This document shows, in pieces, positions 16,286-24,277 of a DNA stretch of 64,000 bases. Under the pieces are notes generated by a model that was given only the letters and a program-made list of their open reading frames with translations, was not told where the DNA came from and did no database searches. Positions within the stretch are counted from its first letter, which is position 1, and each line of letters begins with the position of its first letter. The stretch covers positions 186,001 through 250,000 of the forward strand of contig OZ245364.1 in assembly GCA_965226545.1 (NCBI GenBank), given 5' to 3'. Made by a program: the position numbers and the translations under genes. Source of the stretch: JAHRAW01 sp965226545. GTDB taxonomy: Bacteria > Pseudomonadota > Gammaproteobacteria > Arenicellales > Poriferihabitantaceae.

Positions 16286-17644
16286 TTAGCGCATCACCAA
16301 CAACAACGCGCGTTCATCGCGAATCAATTCCAACAACAGCGCGCGCTTGCCGTCGATGGCGCGCTCCATTTCGGCGAAGGTTGCCACCCGTTTGCGATTG
16401 ACGCCGACGATGACATCGCCGTCTGCCAAGCCGGCGCGCGCGGCTGCGCTGTCGGCTTCGACCGATACGACTTCGATGCCGCCGCGATGTTGCGAACTCG
16501 GCAGGGCGCGTTTGAATCGCGCGCCGGCAAATCGCGCGCCGAAACGTTGGGCGGCGTCAATCACCGCGCCTTCGGTAATTTTGGCGGTCACGGTGGCGCG
16601 TTTGCCGTCGCGATAAAATTCGACTTCGGCGTTTTGTCCGGCGCGCAACAAGCCGACTGCGTTGCGCAAATCGACGCCGTCTTCGACAATCGCGCGGTCG
16701 AATCGAACGATGACATCGCCCTCGCGAATCCCGGCGCGCGCGGCCGCGCTTTGCGGCAATACGCGCGACACCACCGCGCCCTTTTTGCCGGACAACCCGA
16801 AAGCGTCGGCCAAGGTCGGGGTTAAATCCTGCATCATCACGCCCAACAAGCCGCGCCGCACATCGCCGTGCTCGACCAATTGCGCCATCAATGTTTTGAC
16901 CATGTTAATCGGTATCGCAAAACCGATGCCGACGCTGCCGCCGCCGCGCGAAAAAATCGCGGTGTTGATGCCGACCAGTCGCCCGTGTAAATCGACCAAC
17001 GCGCCGCCGGAATTGCCGGGGTTTATCGAGGCGTCGGTTTGGATGAAATCTTCATAGCCTTCGATGCCCAAGCCGCTGCGCCCCAATGCGCTGACGATGC
17101 CGGAGGTGACCGTGCGGGTTAAGCCGAAAGGATTGCCGATGGCGACGACAAAATCGCCGACGCGCAACTGCGCCGAATCGCCGAGCGCGATGGCATCCAA
17201 TCGCGCTTCGGTGACGGCCAGCACGGCGATGTCGCTTTCGGTATCCGAGCCGACCAAGTCGGCGTCCAAGGTGCGTCCGTCGTGGGTGGTGACGGTGATT
17301 TGTTCGGCGTCTTCAATCAAATGATGATTGGTGATGACATAACCGTTTTCGGCGTCGACGATGACGCCCGAGCCGAGGCTGTTGGGCGCGGATTGCGGCA
17401 TGTCAAAAAACCGCCGAAAGAACGGGTCGCGCCGCAACGGATTTTGTCGACGCCGTGCGCGCGTCGATAGGTTGACCACGCCTGGCTGCACGCGTTCGAC
17501 CATCGGCGCCAAACTTGGCAACGGCGTACCGTCGACCGCCCAAGGCAACGCCGCGTACGCGATGTTCGGCGGCGTCGCCGACAGCGAAACGGTGAGCGCA
17601 AGCGTCGCCAAGGCGAAGCGCGCGGAAGTTAAGGCGGTGCGCAC
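16286..17644 (-). CDS. Periplasmic serine protease, DegP/DegQ (HtrA) family
   Basis: The 452-residue protein starts with a signal peptide (RTALTSARFALATLALTVSL... AYA, cleavage near residue 30) and is exported to the periplasm. The trypsin-like domain has the triad: His in ITNHHLIEDA near residue 105, Asp in DTESDIAVLAV near 135 and Ser in PGNSGGALVDL near 212. Two PDZ domains follow (residues about 260-350 and 370-450). Length and two PDZ domains match DegP/DegQ, protease-chaperones for misfolded envelope proteins. The start codon is GTG at 17644. Its mRNA would carry ATCACCTCCTT 13 nt upstream, the inverse of a Shine-Dalgarno, rather than a ribosome binding site. Confidence 0.92.
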   Translation of the reverse strand: MRTALTSARFALATLALTVSLSATPPNIAYAALPWAVDGTPLPSLAPMVERVQPGVVNLSTRARRRQNPLRRDPFFRRFFDMPQSAPNSLGSGVIVDAENGYVITNHHLIEDAEQITVTTHDGRTLDADLVGSDTESDIAVLAVTEARLDAIALGDSAQLRVGDFVVAIGNPFGLTRTVTSGIVSALGRSGLGIEGYEDFIQTDASINPGNSGGALVDLHGRLVGINTAIFSRGGGSVGIGFAIPINMVKTLMAQLVEHGDVRRGLLGVMMQDLTPTLADAFGLSGKKGAVVSRVLPQSAAARAGIREGDVIVRFDRAIVEDGVDLRNAVGLLRAGQNAEVEFYRDGKRATVTAKITEGAVIDAAQRFGARFAGARFKRALPSSQHRGGIEVVSVEADSAAARAGLADGDVIVGVNRKRVATFAEMERAIDGKRALLLELIRDERALLLVMR

Positions 17645-17977
17645 GGTGTTAAACGGAAGGAGGTGATAAGCGGACGGTGAATCTATCGTTGCAATTCAAT
17701 GCAATTTAAATCAAGTGCGGGGTAATTTAATTGCGGATAAGTTTACTTAATATTAATTCGACTTAATATCGTTTCACTTAATTTAACTCACTTAACGCAC
17801 TTAACTTAATCCAAAACAAGCATCGATAATTATCGCGTATAGTGCATGCGCGACATCGCAATTGTTGTGTGCTTCATAAGTTAACTCGTTAAGTTAAGTA
17901 TAAACCAATTTACTTCCATCGATATGCGCGCACACACTACTGCACAAACTTAATTCACCACCAACCCGCCAACCAAG
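17645..17977. repeat. Divergent spacer with AT-rich TTAACTTAAT array
   Basis: The 333 bp between the protease and the MFS gene holds imperfect ACTTAA/TTAACT words from about 17700 to 17815 (CGACTTAATATCGTTTCACT and similar) and again near 17875-17955. AAGGAGGTGAT, a perfect Shine-Dalgarno sequence for the plus strand, occurs at 17657-17667 and precedes only a 10-codon frame (GTG 17677 to 17709). The divergent promoters must lie here; none was assigned with confidence. Confidence 0.6.
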
Positions 17978-19177
17978 ATGAAAAATTTATTCGCGCCGTT
18001 GTCCGATAAAGCGGTGCTGGTGTATTCGGCGTTGGGGCATGCGTATTTTCACATGTTCACGGCGTTTTATTTTGTCATCGTGTTGTCGCTCGAAACCGAA
18101 TGGCGGTTGCCGTATCACCAATTGGTGAACTTGTGGAGTTTCGGCGCGTTGTTGGTCGGGGCGTTTGCGTTAATCGCCGGTTGGTTGGGCGATAAATGGA
18201 GCGCGGCGAAAATGTTGGCGGTGTATTTTATCGGCATGGGCGCGTGTTCAATCGTTGCCGGCTTTGCCGAGACGCCGGCGAAGTTGTGGTGGGCGTTGTC
18301 CGGCATCGGATTGTTTGCGGCGATTTATCATCCGGTCGGCATTCCGCTGGTGATTCGCAACAGCGGCAAAAATCAAGGCGCCGCGCTGGCGGTCAACGGC
18401 GTCTTCGGCAGTTTCGGCGCGGCGTTGGCCGGCGTGGTCAGCGGTTATTTGGCGCAACGCGGCGGCAGTTTTTTGGCGTTTGTATTGCCCGGCATCGTGG
18501 TCGCGGCGACCGGCGTATTAATGACATTGGGGCTGTCGCGCCGCGCCCATGCCGCGCCGCGCGCCGCGTCATCATCATCAAAGCCATCCGCGCCGGGCAC
18601 TGCGCGCGCGCCGTTGTTGGTGCTGCTGTTTTGCCTGACCGCGGGTGGGTTGATTTATCACGCCACCCAAACCGTCGCCCCCAAAGTGCTGTCGGTGCGC
18701 ATGCCCGGCAATCCGCCGTTGACCGCAGTCGGTTGGTATGTCGCGCTGATTTACGCAGTCGGCGGGTTGTTTCAATTCATCGGCGGCGCGCTCGCCGATA
18801 GATGCAACTTAAAGGCGGTGTATCTGTGGCAATTCGTCGCGCATGCGGTGTTGCTGTTAATCGCCGCACAAGCCGACGGTGCGCTGTTAATCCTCGCGTT
18901 ATGCGCGGCCGTGGCGCTCGGCGCCGGCGCCTTGCCGGCCGAAAATATGCTGTTGGCGCGCTATACGCCAAGCCGCCATTACGGGCTGGTGTTCGGCTTG
19001 AAGTTCGTGTTGTTTTTTTGCACCGGCCCGGTCGGCGTGCTGTTGGTCGCGGCGGTGGCGCGAATCACCGGACAATTCGTCGGCGTGTTTTTCGCCATGG
19101 GCATGGTCGGCGCGCTCATCTGCGCGGCCGCCTTGGCGTTGCCGCGCAACACGCCGGCCGCTCAGCCGGCGATGTAA
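17978..19177 (+). CDS. MFS transporter, fosmidomycin-resistance-like
   Basis: The 399-residue protein has about twelve hydrophobic segments in two halves separated by a Ala/Ser/Pro-rich loop near residues 188-208 (SRRAHAAPRAASSSSKPSAP). The first half carries the MFS loop motif GWLGDKWSAAK near residues 68-78, and the second half GGALADRCNLKAVYLW near 268. The family assignment rests on GHAYFHMFTAFYFVIVLSLE at the N-terminus and IYHPVGIPLVIRNSGKNQGA near residue 111, both seen in Fsr-type MFS carriers. The substrate is unknown. It is divergent from the protease gene and overlaps the convergent CBS gene by 16 nt. Confidence 0.85.
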   Translation: MKNLFAPLSDKAVLVYSALGHAYFHMFTAFYFVIVLSLETEWRLPYHQLVNLWSFGALLVGAFALIAGWLGDKWSAAKMLAVYFIGMGACSIVAGFAETPAKLWWALSGIGLFAAIYHPVGIPLVIRNSGKNQGAALAVNGVFGSFGAALAGVVSGYLAQRGGSFLAFVLPGIVVAATGVLMTLGLSRRAHAAPRAASSSSKPSAPGTARAPLLVLLFCLTAGGLIYHATQTVAPKVLSVRMPGNPPLTAVGWYVALIYAVGGLFQFIGGALADRCNLKAVYLWQFVAHAVLLLIAAQADGALLILALCAAVALGAGALPAENMLLARYTPSRHYGLVFGLKFVLFFCTGPVGVLLVAAVARITGQFVGVFFAMGMVGALICAAALALPRNTPAAQPAM

Positions 19178-19590
19178 TGCTCCAATTGGTCAATCGTGTA
19201 TTGCTGTTCGGCAATCACCGCCTTGACCAAATCGCCGATGGAAATCATGCCAATAACGCGCCCATCCTCGACCACCGGCAGATGCCGAAAGCGTTTTTCG
19301 GTCATCAACGCCATGCATTCATCGACGCGCAAATCGCAAGTCGCCGACGCCACCTTGGCGGTCATAATGTCGCCGACGCGCGTGGTGTCGGAGGAGCGGT
19401 CAGCCAAAATCACCTTGCGCGCATAATCGCGCTCGCTCAAGATGCCGACCAATTGCTCGCCATCCATCACCGCCAACGCCCCGACGCCCTTTTCCGCCAT
19501 CAACCGAATCGCATCCAACACCGACTGTTGCGGCGACACCCGCCACACCACCCCGCGTCGCTCGCCCAAAATATCACCAATCGTCGCCAT
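19162..19590 (-). CDS. CBS-domain-pair protein
   Basis: The 142-residue protein consists of two CBS domains in tandem, a Bateman module that binds adenosyl nucleotides. Domain one covers residues about 8-62 (VSPQQSVLDAIRLMAEKGVGA, GILSERDYARKV) and domain two about 72-130 (DIMTAKVASATCDLRVDECM, FRHLPVVEDGRVIGMISIGD). No catalytic domain is attached, so it is probably a stand-alone regulator. The ATG at 19590 has the sequence CCAGGGGGTGCATC just upstream, a good Shine-Dalgarno, and longer upstream frames are array-like. Its 3' end overlaps the convergent MFS gene. Confidence 0.9.
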   Translation of the reverse strand: MATIGDILGERRGVVWRVSPQQSVLDAIRLMAEKGVGALAVMDGEQLVGILSERDYARKVILADRSSDTTRVGDIMTAKVASATCDLRVDECMALMTEKRFRHLPVVEDGRVIGMISIGDLVKAVIAEQQYTIDQLEHYIAG

Positions 19591-19749
19591 GATGCACCCC
19601 CTGGATAAGTTGTTGCCGCCAATGAGTATAGCCGATATAAACGTCGCCGTCGGCGATGTCGTTGGCGACGGTAACGACGTCAATGTTGCCAACGACAGTG
19701 TGCGTAACAATACGCCAATCGACATAAACGGTTTGCACACCAACCGCCA
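19591..19749. repeat. Divergent spacer with GTCGCC/GACGGTAACGAC array
   Basis: The 159 bp between the CBS and glycosylase starts contains GATATAAACGTCGCCGTCGG and GCGACGGTAACGACGTCAAT, in which GTCG- and AACG-type hexamers recur at about 6-nt spacing, ending close to the glycosylase start. Confidence 0.55.
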
Positions 19750-20247
19750 ATGACCGCCTTGCGCTGCCTGCCGCCGGTTGCGCGCCGTGATGCGCGCATT
19801 GTGATTCTCGGCACAATGCCCGGCGCCGATTCGCTGCGCCTGCAACAATACTACGCCAATCCCGGCAACGCCTTCTGGAAAATCATCGCCGCATTATTCG
19901 ACATCCCCGCCGACGCCCCCTATGCCGCCCGATGCCGCCAACTCACCGCACACGGCATCGCCTTATGGGATGTACTCGCCGAATGCAATCGCCAAGGCAG
20001 CGCCGACACCGCCATCCGCAATCCCAAACCCAACGACTTCGCCGCCTTCTATCGCCAACACCGCCAACTCACCCGCCTATTTTTCGCCGGCACCGGTGCC
20101 CAACACCACTACCAAACCCTAATCACCCCCGCCGCCGACTTCCCCACCGACTTCACCCGCCTGCCGTCTCCGAGCGGCGCTTTTGCTCGCAAGTTGGAAT
20201 GGAAGACGGCGCAGTGGCGGGTGGTGCGGGAGGCGGTGGGGTTATAG
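19750..20247 (+). CDS. Hypoxanthine-DNA glycosylase-like protein (uracil-DNA glycosylase superfamily)
   Basis: The 165-residue protein has the uracil-DNA glycosylase fold. Motif ILGTMPGADSLRLQQYYANP near residues 19-38 and GNAFWKIIAALF near 39-50 match the UDG family 6 hypoxanthine-DNA glycosylase, which excises deaminated adenine. The middle has IALWDVLAECNRQGSADTAI and the C-terminus has LPSPSGAFARK, the SP-S motif of the DNA-binding loop. Mug-type mismatch activity is the alternative. It overlaps the convergent type III Res gene by 6 nt. Confidence 0.8.
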   Translation: MTALRCLPPVARRDARIVILGTMPGADSLRLQQYYANPGNAFWKIIAALFDIPADAPYAARCRQLTAHGIALWDVLAECNRQGSADTAIRNPKPNDFAAFYRQHRQLTRLFFAGTGAQHHYQTLITPAADFPTDFTRLPSPSGAFARKLEWKTAQWRVVREAVGL

Positions 20248-23200
20248 CGTTAAGGCGTGGCGCAACATTTCCGCAATGCCGCGCGCGCCGTCTTCGGCAA
20301 AATATACGCCTCGTTGGTTGTATTGTTGTATGGACGTTGAAAATTGCGGGTCGGTGTCGCGGTACGACGTCGTCGACCAAATATACGAATGCAAAAACAA
20401 ATCGCGGTGGTTTTCTTGGTGCATGCGTTTTTCAATTTCCTTAATCAGCGAATGCACCCGTATTTTTGCGTCGATGGTTCCGCTGTGGCGGGCAATGCCT
20501 TTGGGGTCAATGAAAAACACGTCTTGGCGCGCCGAATCTTTCAGCCATAAAATAAAATCCGGATAAAACGAATAATCGTTAAAAAACGAAACGCCTTTGC
20601 CGCGACTTAAATTGCGCATCAAATAAATCTCTTTGTTGTGCACTTCGGCGCAATCGTTGCGCGCCTCGACCAAATCAGAGACAAACTTTTTTTCGCCGCT
20701 GTTCAGCGGCGTCGGGCTGACCTTAATGCCCGGCGGTTCGTTTGCGTTGCGCTCGTCGTCCAATCGAGTGTCCACATGCAACAACGGAATATAGGCGTGG
20801 AACTTCGTATCCAACAGCGAAAGTTGAACGCCGTCCAAAACAAAATCATCGGCGTATTGACCGCTTTCCATCGCCCGCGCCAAATTTTCTATCTCGGCAA
20901 TCAGCCGCGTTTTCTTCTTGCTGACCGACAGGCGGTATTCTTTGATGTAGTTGGCGTGCTCGTCGGTTAACGTCACCGCTTCGATGTGTTTTTGTTCCCA
21001 TTGTTGGCGCGCGTGTTGCCAGAGATTTTTGGCGTATTCGCAAATTAACGTCACCGCCAACTCCTCCCATTCGCGCACGCGCGCATAATTCGCAAATTCC
21101 ATTTTTGCCGCGGGGATGAGAAGCGTATACCAATCATCGCGCGCCAGCAGTTCATTGACCGCTTGCGGCGTTATCGTGATGTTGTGCCAGCGGCTTTGTT
21201 GTTTGCGCGCAATAATTCGGTGATAAATGCGTTGGCGATTCATCAGCGCACGGTGTTGTTCGGTGAATATTTCGCGCGGCGGCGGGTGCGTCGCGGATTG
21301 TTGCCGCGCAACCGCGGTTTCAGTTTGCAGATGCGGGCGGCGGTCAAGCGTCGTATGCAGTTGTGCATTGGGCGCATCGGGTTTGTCGAGCAAATCAAGG
21401 CACTCATCGGAATATTGAAACTCGCCGACATCGTCGCGTCTTTTGATGATTTTCAGCCCGTCGGGGCGCGGCATGGTTTTGACCGGCAATTGAAAAAGGT
21501 CGCGGTCGGTGTGGATGCCTTGTTGGTGCAGATATTTTTTGAACTGCTCCATATAATTGGCGCGCAAGCCAAACACATTGAGCGTTTCCAACAAACTCAA
21601 TTTCGCATCCGTCTGGGTTTGCGAAAGTTCGAGACGGTCGTGCCGCTTTAACGACATATCGCGCCCTTTCAGCCGCACGCCGCGACCAAACATTTGGATG
21701 ATTTGCGGGCCTTGCCCGGTGCCGACATGCAACAGCCCCATCGTCGACACCCGCCATGAATTCCAGCCGGCGACAAACTTGCGCGCGCCAATCACCATAT
21801 TAATCGGCGAGTGCCGTTTGTCGACATCGGCAAATTGCGGTTTAACAAATTCGTTTTTGCCGACGCGAAAATCGTTTGCCGTGCCCTCGGCGGCGGTTTG
21901 CGCCTGTTCCAGCAATGCATACAAACCGGATGCATCGCCCACGTTAATCACCCCAAACGGTTCATCGGGGTTGGTGGTGTGCAGTTGCAGTTCGCCGGCG
22001 GCGGTTAACTGCGCAACTTGCAGTTGCCCGCGCCCGTTAAAAATTTGCGCGCAAACACCGGCGTAAATTTCATTCGCCGAGTTGCCGATTTGCACCAGCC
22101 GCTCGGCAAATAAATCGACGCCGTTTTCATCCAACAATTCCGATTGCCCGCGCACAATCCGCTTAATTTCCTTTTTAACGCCGCCGGCGCGGTTGTTCAG
22201 CACCCACGCCAAAAAACGCACAATCGAAACCACATCCGATTTGGTTTGGTTGTTGGCGCCGGTTTTTTGTCCGGTTACCGTGCGCCCAAGAAACATCCAA
22301 AGCGGCGGCGTTAAGTTGTATTCGCGCAATTTGCCGCCGCTTTCGGCGAACACTTTGCATTGTTGATAAAACATCAACAGGCAGCCGAGCATATAGGTGT
22401 TGTTGGTTTCGCCGTCGTAATCTTCGCGCAGGTTGGTGATGTGATAATTTTTGCCGTAGCCGTCGTCGTAAAAAAACTTGTAGGAATAATCAAACAAGAT
22501 GGATTTGCCGTATTCATCGCGCAAGTCGGCGATGCCCGCGCCGCTGCCGGCGACCGCTTGATTAAACGTCGCCGAATATTCAAATGTAAAACCGTTGCGC
22601 GCAAGTTTTTGTCGATGGTTGCGCCAAACATTGCCTTTTGCGCCAAGATGCCCTTCATCCACCAAAATTAAATTGTTTCCTTCAAACGCCTCCAAGGCGA
22701 CGCGCTTGACGCCTTTTTGTTCGGCGATTTTATGCAGGTCGATGATGTCGACGGTGTTTTTGCCCGGCAAGCCGCCGACATAATCGCCATCGGAAAAAAG
22801 CCGCGCCGGGATTCCGCTTGCGCGCATCTCGCGCAAGTGTTGATTGGAAAGCCCTTCGTCCGGCGTGACCAAAACGATTTTGTTGAGTTTTTTGATGCGG
22901 TTGTGCTTTTTTAAATAATGCAGATACTGCAGAAGGTTGGCGTGCAGCAACAACGTTTTGCCCGAGCCGGTGGCGCTTTGGAATGCAAGTTTGCGCAAGT
23001 CGTCGGCGGTGTAGGGCGGGATTCGTTTGCGCGCGAAACGGAATTTGTTGTATTGGTTTAATTCCTTCAACAAGTCGTCGGCGTCGGTGAAATACAAATC
23101 CAAATAGCGTTCGGTGAAAAGCAACGCAAGATATTGAAACGGTTTCCACGCGCGTTCGCCGCCGTCCATTTTGAGTTGTTCGCCGATGCGACGAATGTTT

Positions 23201-23394
23201 TCATCATATTCGCGCACTTGTTCGTGGATGAGCAGGCGGTGCGCGTTTAATTCGCCGTAAAAATTCGGCGGCTCGCCGGATGCGCCGCGGTTTTCGGCTT
23301 GGTTGACCGCGTTAATCATCTCGCGCAAGCCGGGAGAATTGAATTGGCTGCACATGAAGCGGTGCAGTACTAAGCGGTTTTCGAGTTCAGGCAT
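20242..23394 (-). CDS. Type III restriction enzyme, Res subunit
   Basis: Res is the ATP-dependent helicase/endonuclease of type III restriction-modification; it cleaves with Mod when unmodified sites are found. The 1,050-residue protein has SF2 helicase motif I (SATGSGKT, residues 140-147), motif II VDEGH (245-249), motif III YSATF (273-277) and motif VI MFGRGVRLKGRD near residue 555. The C-terminal nuclease core is seen near residues 955-990 as YPDFILWL followed by VFFIDPKGI, a PD-(D/E)xK pattern. It overlaps the AbiJ-like gene upstream by 8 nt, so it is the last gene of a three-gene operon. All key motifs look intact. Confidence 0.93.
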   Translation of the reverse strand: MPELENRLVLHRFMCSQFNSPGLREMINAVNQAENRGASGEPPNFYGELNAHRLLIHEQVREYDENIRRIGEQLKMDGGERAWKPFQYLALLFTERYLDLYFTDADDLLKELNQYNKFRFARKRIPPYTADDLRKLAFQSATGSGKTLLLHANLLQYLHYLKKHNRIKKLNKIVLVTPDEGLSNQHLREMRASGIPARLFSDGDYVGGLPGKNTVDIIDLHKIAEQKGVKRVALEAFEGNNLILVDEGHLGAKGNVWRNHRQKLARNGFTFEYSATFNQAVAGSGAGIADLRDEYGKSILFDYSYKFFYDDGYGKNYHITNLREDYDGETNNTYMLGCLLMFYQQCKVFAESGGKLREYNLTPPLWMFLGRTVTGQKTGANNQTKSDVVSIVRFLAWVLNNRAGGVKKEIKRIVRGQSELLDENGVDLFAERLVQIGNSANEIYAGVCAQIFNGRGQLQVAQLTAAGELQLHTTNPDEPFGVINVGDASGLYALLEQAQTAAEGTANDFRVGKNEFVKPQFADVDKRHSPINMVIGARKFVAGWNSWRVSTMGLLHVGTGQGPQIIQMFGRGVRLKGRDMSLKRHDRLELSQTQTDAKLSLLETLNVFGLRANYMEQFKKYLHQQGIHTDRDLFQLPVKTMPRPDGLKIIKRRDDVGEFQYSDECLDLLDKPDAPNAQLHTTLDRRPHLQTETAVARQQSATHPPPREIFTEQHRALMNRQRIYHRIIARKQQSRWHNITITPQAVNELLARDDWYTLLIPAAKMEFANYARVREWEELAVTLICEYAKNLWQHARQQWEQKHIEAVTLTDEHANYIKEYRLSVSKKKTRLIAEIENLARAMESGQYADDFVLDGVQLSLLDTKFHAYIPLLHVDTRLDDERNANEPPGIKVSPTPLNSGEKKFVSDLVEARNDCAEVHNKEIYLMRNLSRGKGVSFFNDYSFYPDFILWLKDSARQDVFFIDPKGIARHSGTIDAKIRVHSLIKEIEKRMHQENHRDLFLHSYIWSTTSYRDTDPQFSTSIQQYNQRGVYFAEDGARGIAEMLRHALTL

Positions 23395-24277
23395 TTTTTA
23401 GTTTGCGTTGTTTGGCGATAAGGTAATCGATGAAGGTTACACAAGCGGAATACATAAATATTGCTTCGTCAATACTAACATTGGCGGAGTTCGCGCCAGA
23501 GAGCGCATGGCGAATGCCCGGCTCGGCGTTTGTGTAACCGTAAAGTGTCTTAAGTGCGCTTTCAAGTGCCGGGTGGATATGGATATTTTTCCCGTGCAGA
23601 AAGTTTAGCGCGTCCGCCAAAGTTGCCTTCGGCTTTCCTGAAAGTTGTTTTGCCGCCGATTCAACGGCGTGAATGCTGTCGTCAACTGAGTCAGCGTAGT
23701 CGCCGCGATTTAATTTTTCGGTTGCCGTTACCAAATGGGTTTTTGCTCCGGCAAATTCGGATTGGTTTACGTTGTTAAGTGATTTGGATATAGATTCTCT
23801 GTGCTCGTTGCTGGTTGTTGGAACGATGCACACCTTGGTGCCCAAGCGTTGAACAGTATAAGGAGAAAATTTAAAGCACGCCTCTATCGCTTTCACCAAA
23901 GGGCGGTCTGCGCGCGATTTACGTAAAACATACTCAAGAAACGAAAGAGTCTCGTGATACTCACCTTCGACAATCAAATTACGTAACCACGTTCGGGCGG
24001 ACGAGTAACCGCCAACCCCAGGACTGTCGTGAGGGAGATTCAACACATCCATGTTGTATGAAACCCAGAGATATTTCCAGCGCGATTTGCTGAAAGGTAC
24101 ACCTTCTCCAAAAGGCCCCGCCGTAACATCTTCATTTATCGCACGCGCAACAAAAAACCAAACCTCGTTTCGAAATTTGGCGGGTAACGCGTCCAACCGC
24201 AACGCCTCCGGCAAAGGCGCAAGCCCTTCCCGTTGCGAAAAGGTCAATTCATAATCATCATTCTGCACAGCCATCAC
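23387..24277 (-). CDS. AbiJ-like abortive-infection protein (AbiJ_NTD4-type N-terminus, HEPN-like C-terminus)
   Basis: The 296-residue protein starts (GTG 24277 or ATG 24274) with FSQREGLAPLPEALRLDALP and LRNEVWFF-like wording (KFRNEVWFFVARAI), which resembles the AbiJ N-terminal domain 4 found in predicted abortive-infection genes. The C-terminal half (residues about 165-290) is helical with SVDDSIHAVESAAKQLSG and AEPGIRHALSG, a pattern like HEPN RNases, where an R-x4-6-H motif is catalytic; here RH are adjacent in IRHAL, as in some AbiJ relatives. It lies between Mod and Res, overlapping both. Proposed role: a growth-arrest or RNA-cleaving effector tied to the R-M system. Function is inferred only from domain resemblance. 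Confidence 0.65.
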   Translation of the reverse strand: MMAVQNDDYELTFSQREGLAPLPEALRLDALPAKFRNEVWFFVARAINEDVTAGPFGEGVPFSKSRWKYLWVSYNMDVLNLPHDSPGVGGYSSARTWLRNLIVEGEYHETLSFLEYVLRKSRADRPLVKAIEACFKFSPYTVQRLGTKVCIVPTTSNEHRESISKSLNNVNQSEFAGAKTHLVTATEKLNRGDYADSVDDSIHAVESAAKQLSGKPKATLADALNFLHGKNIHIHPALESALKTLYGYTNAEPGIRHALSGANSANVSIDEAIFMYSACVTFIDYLIAKQRKLKNA

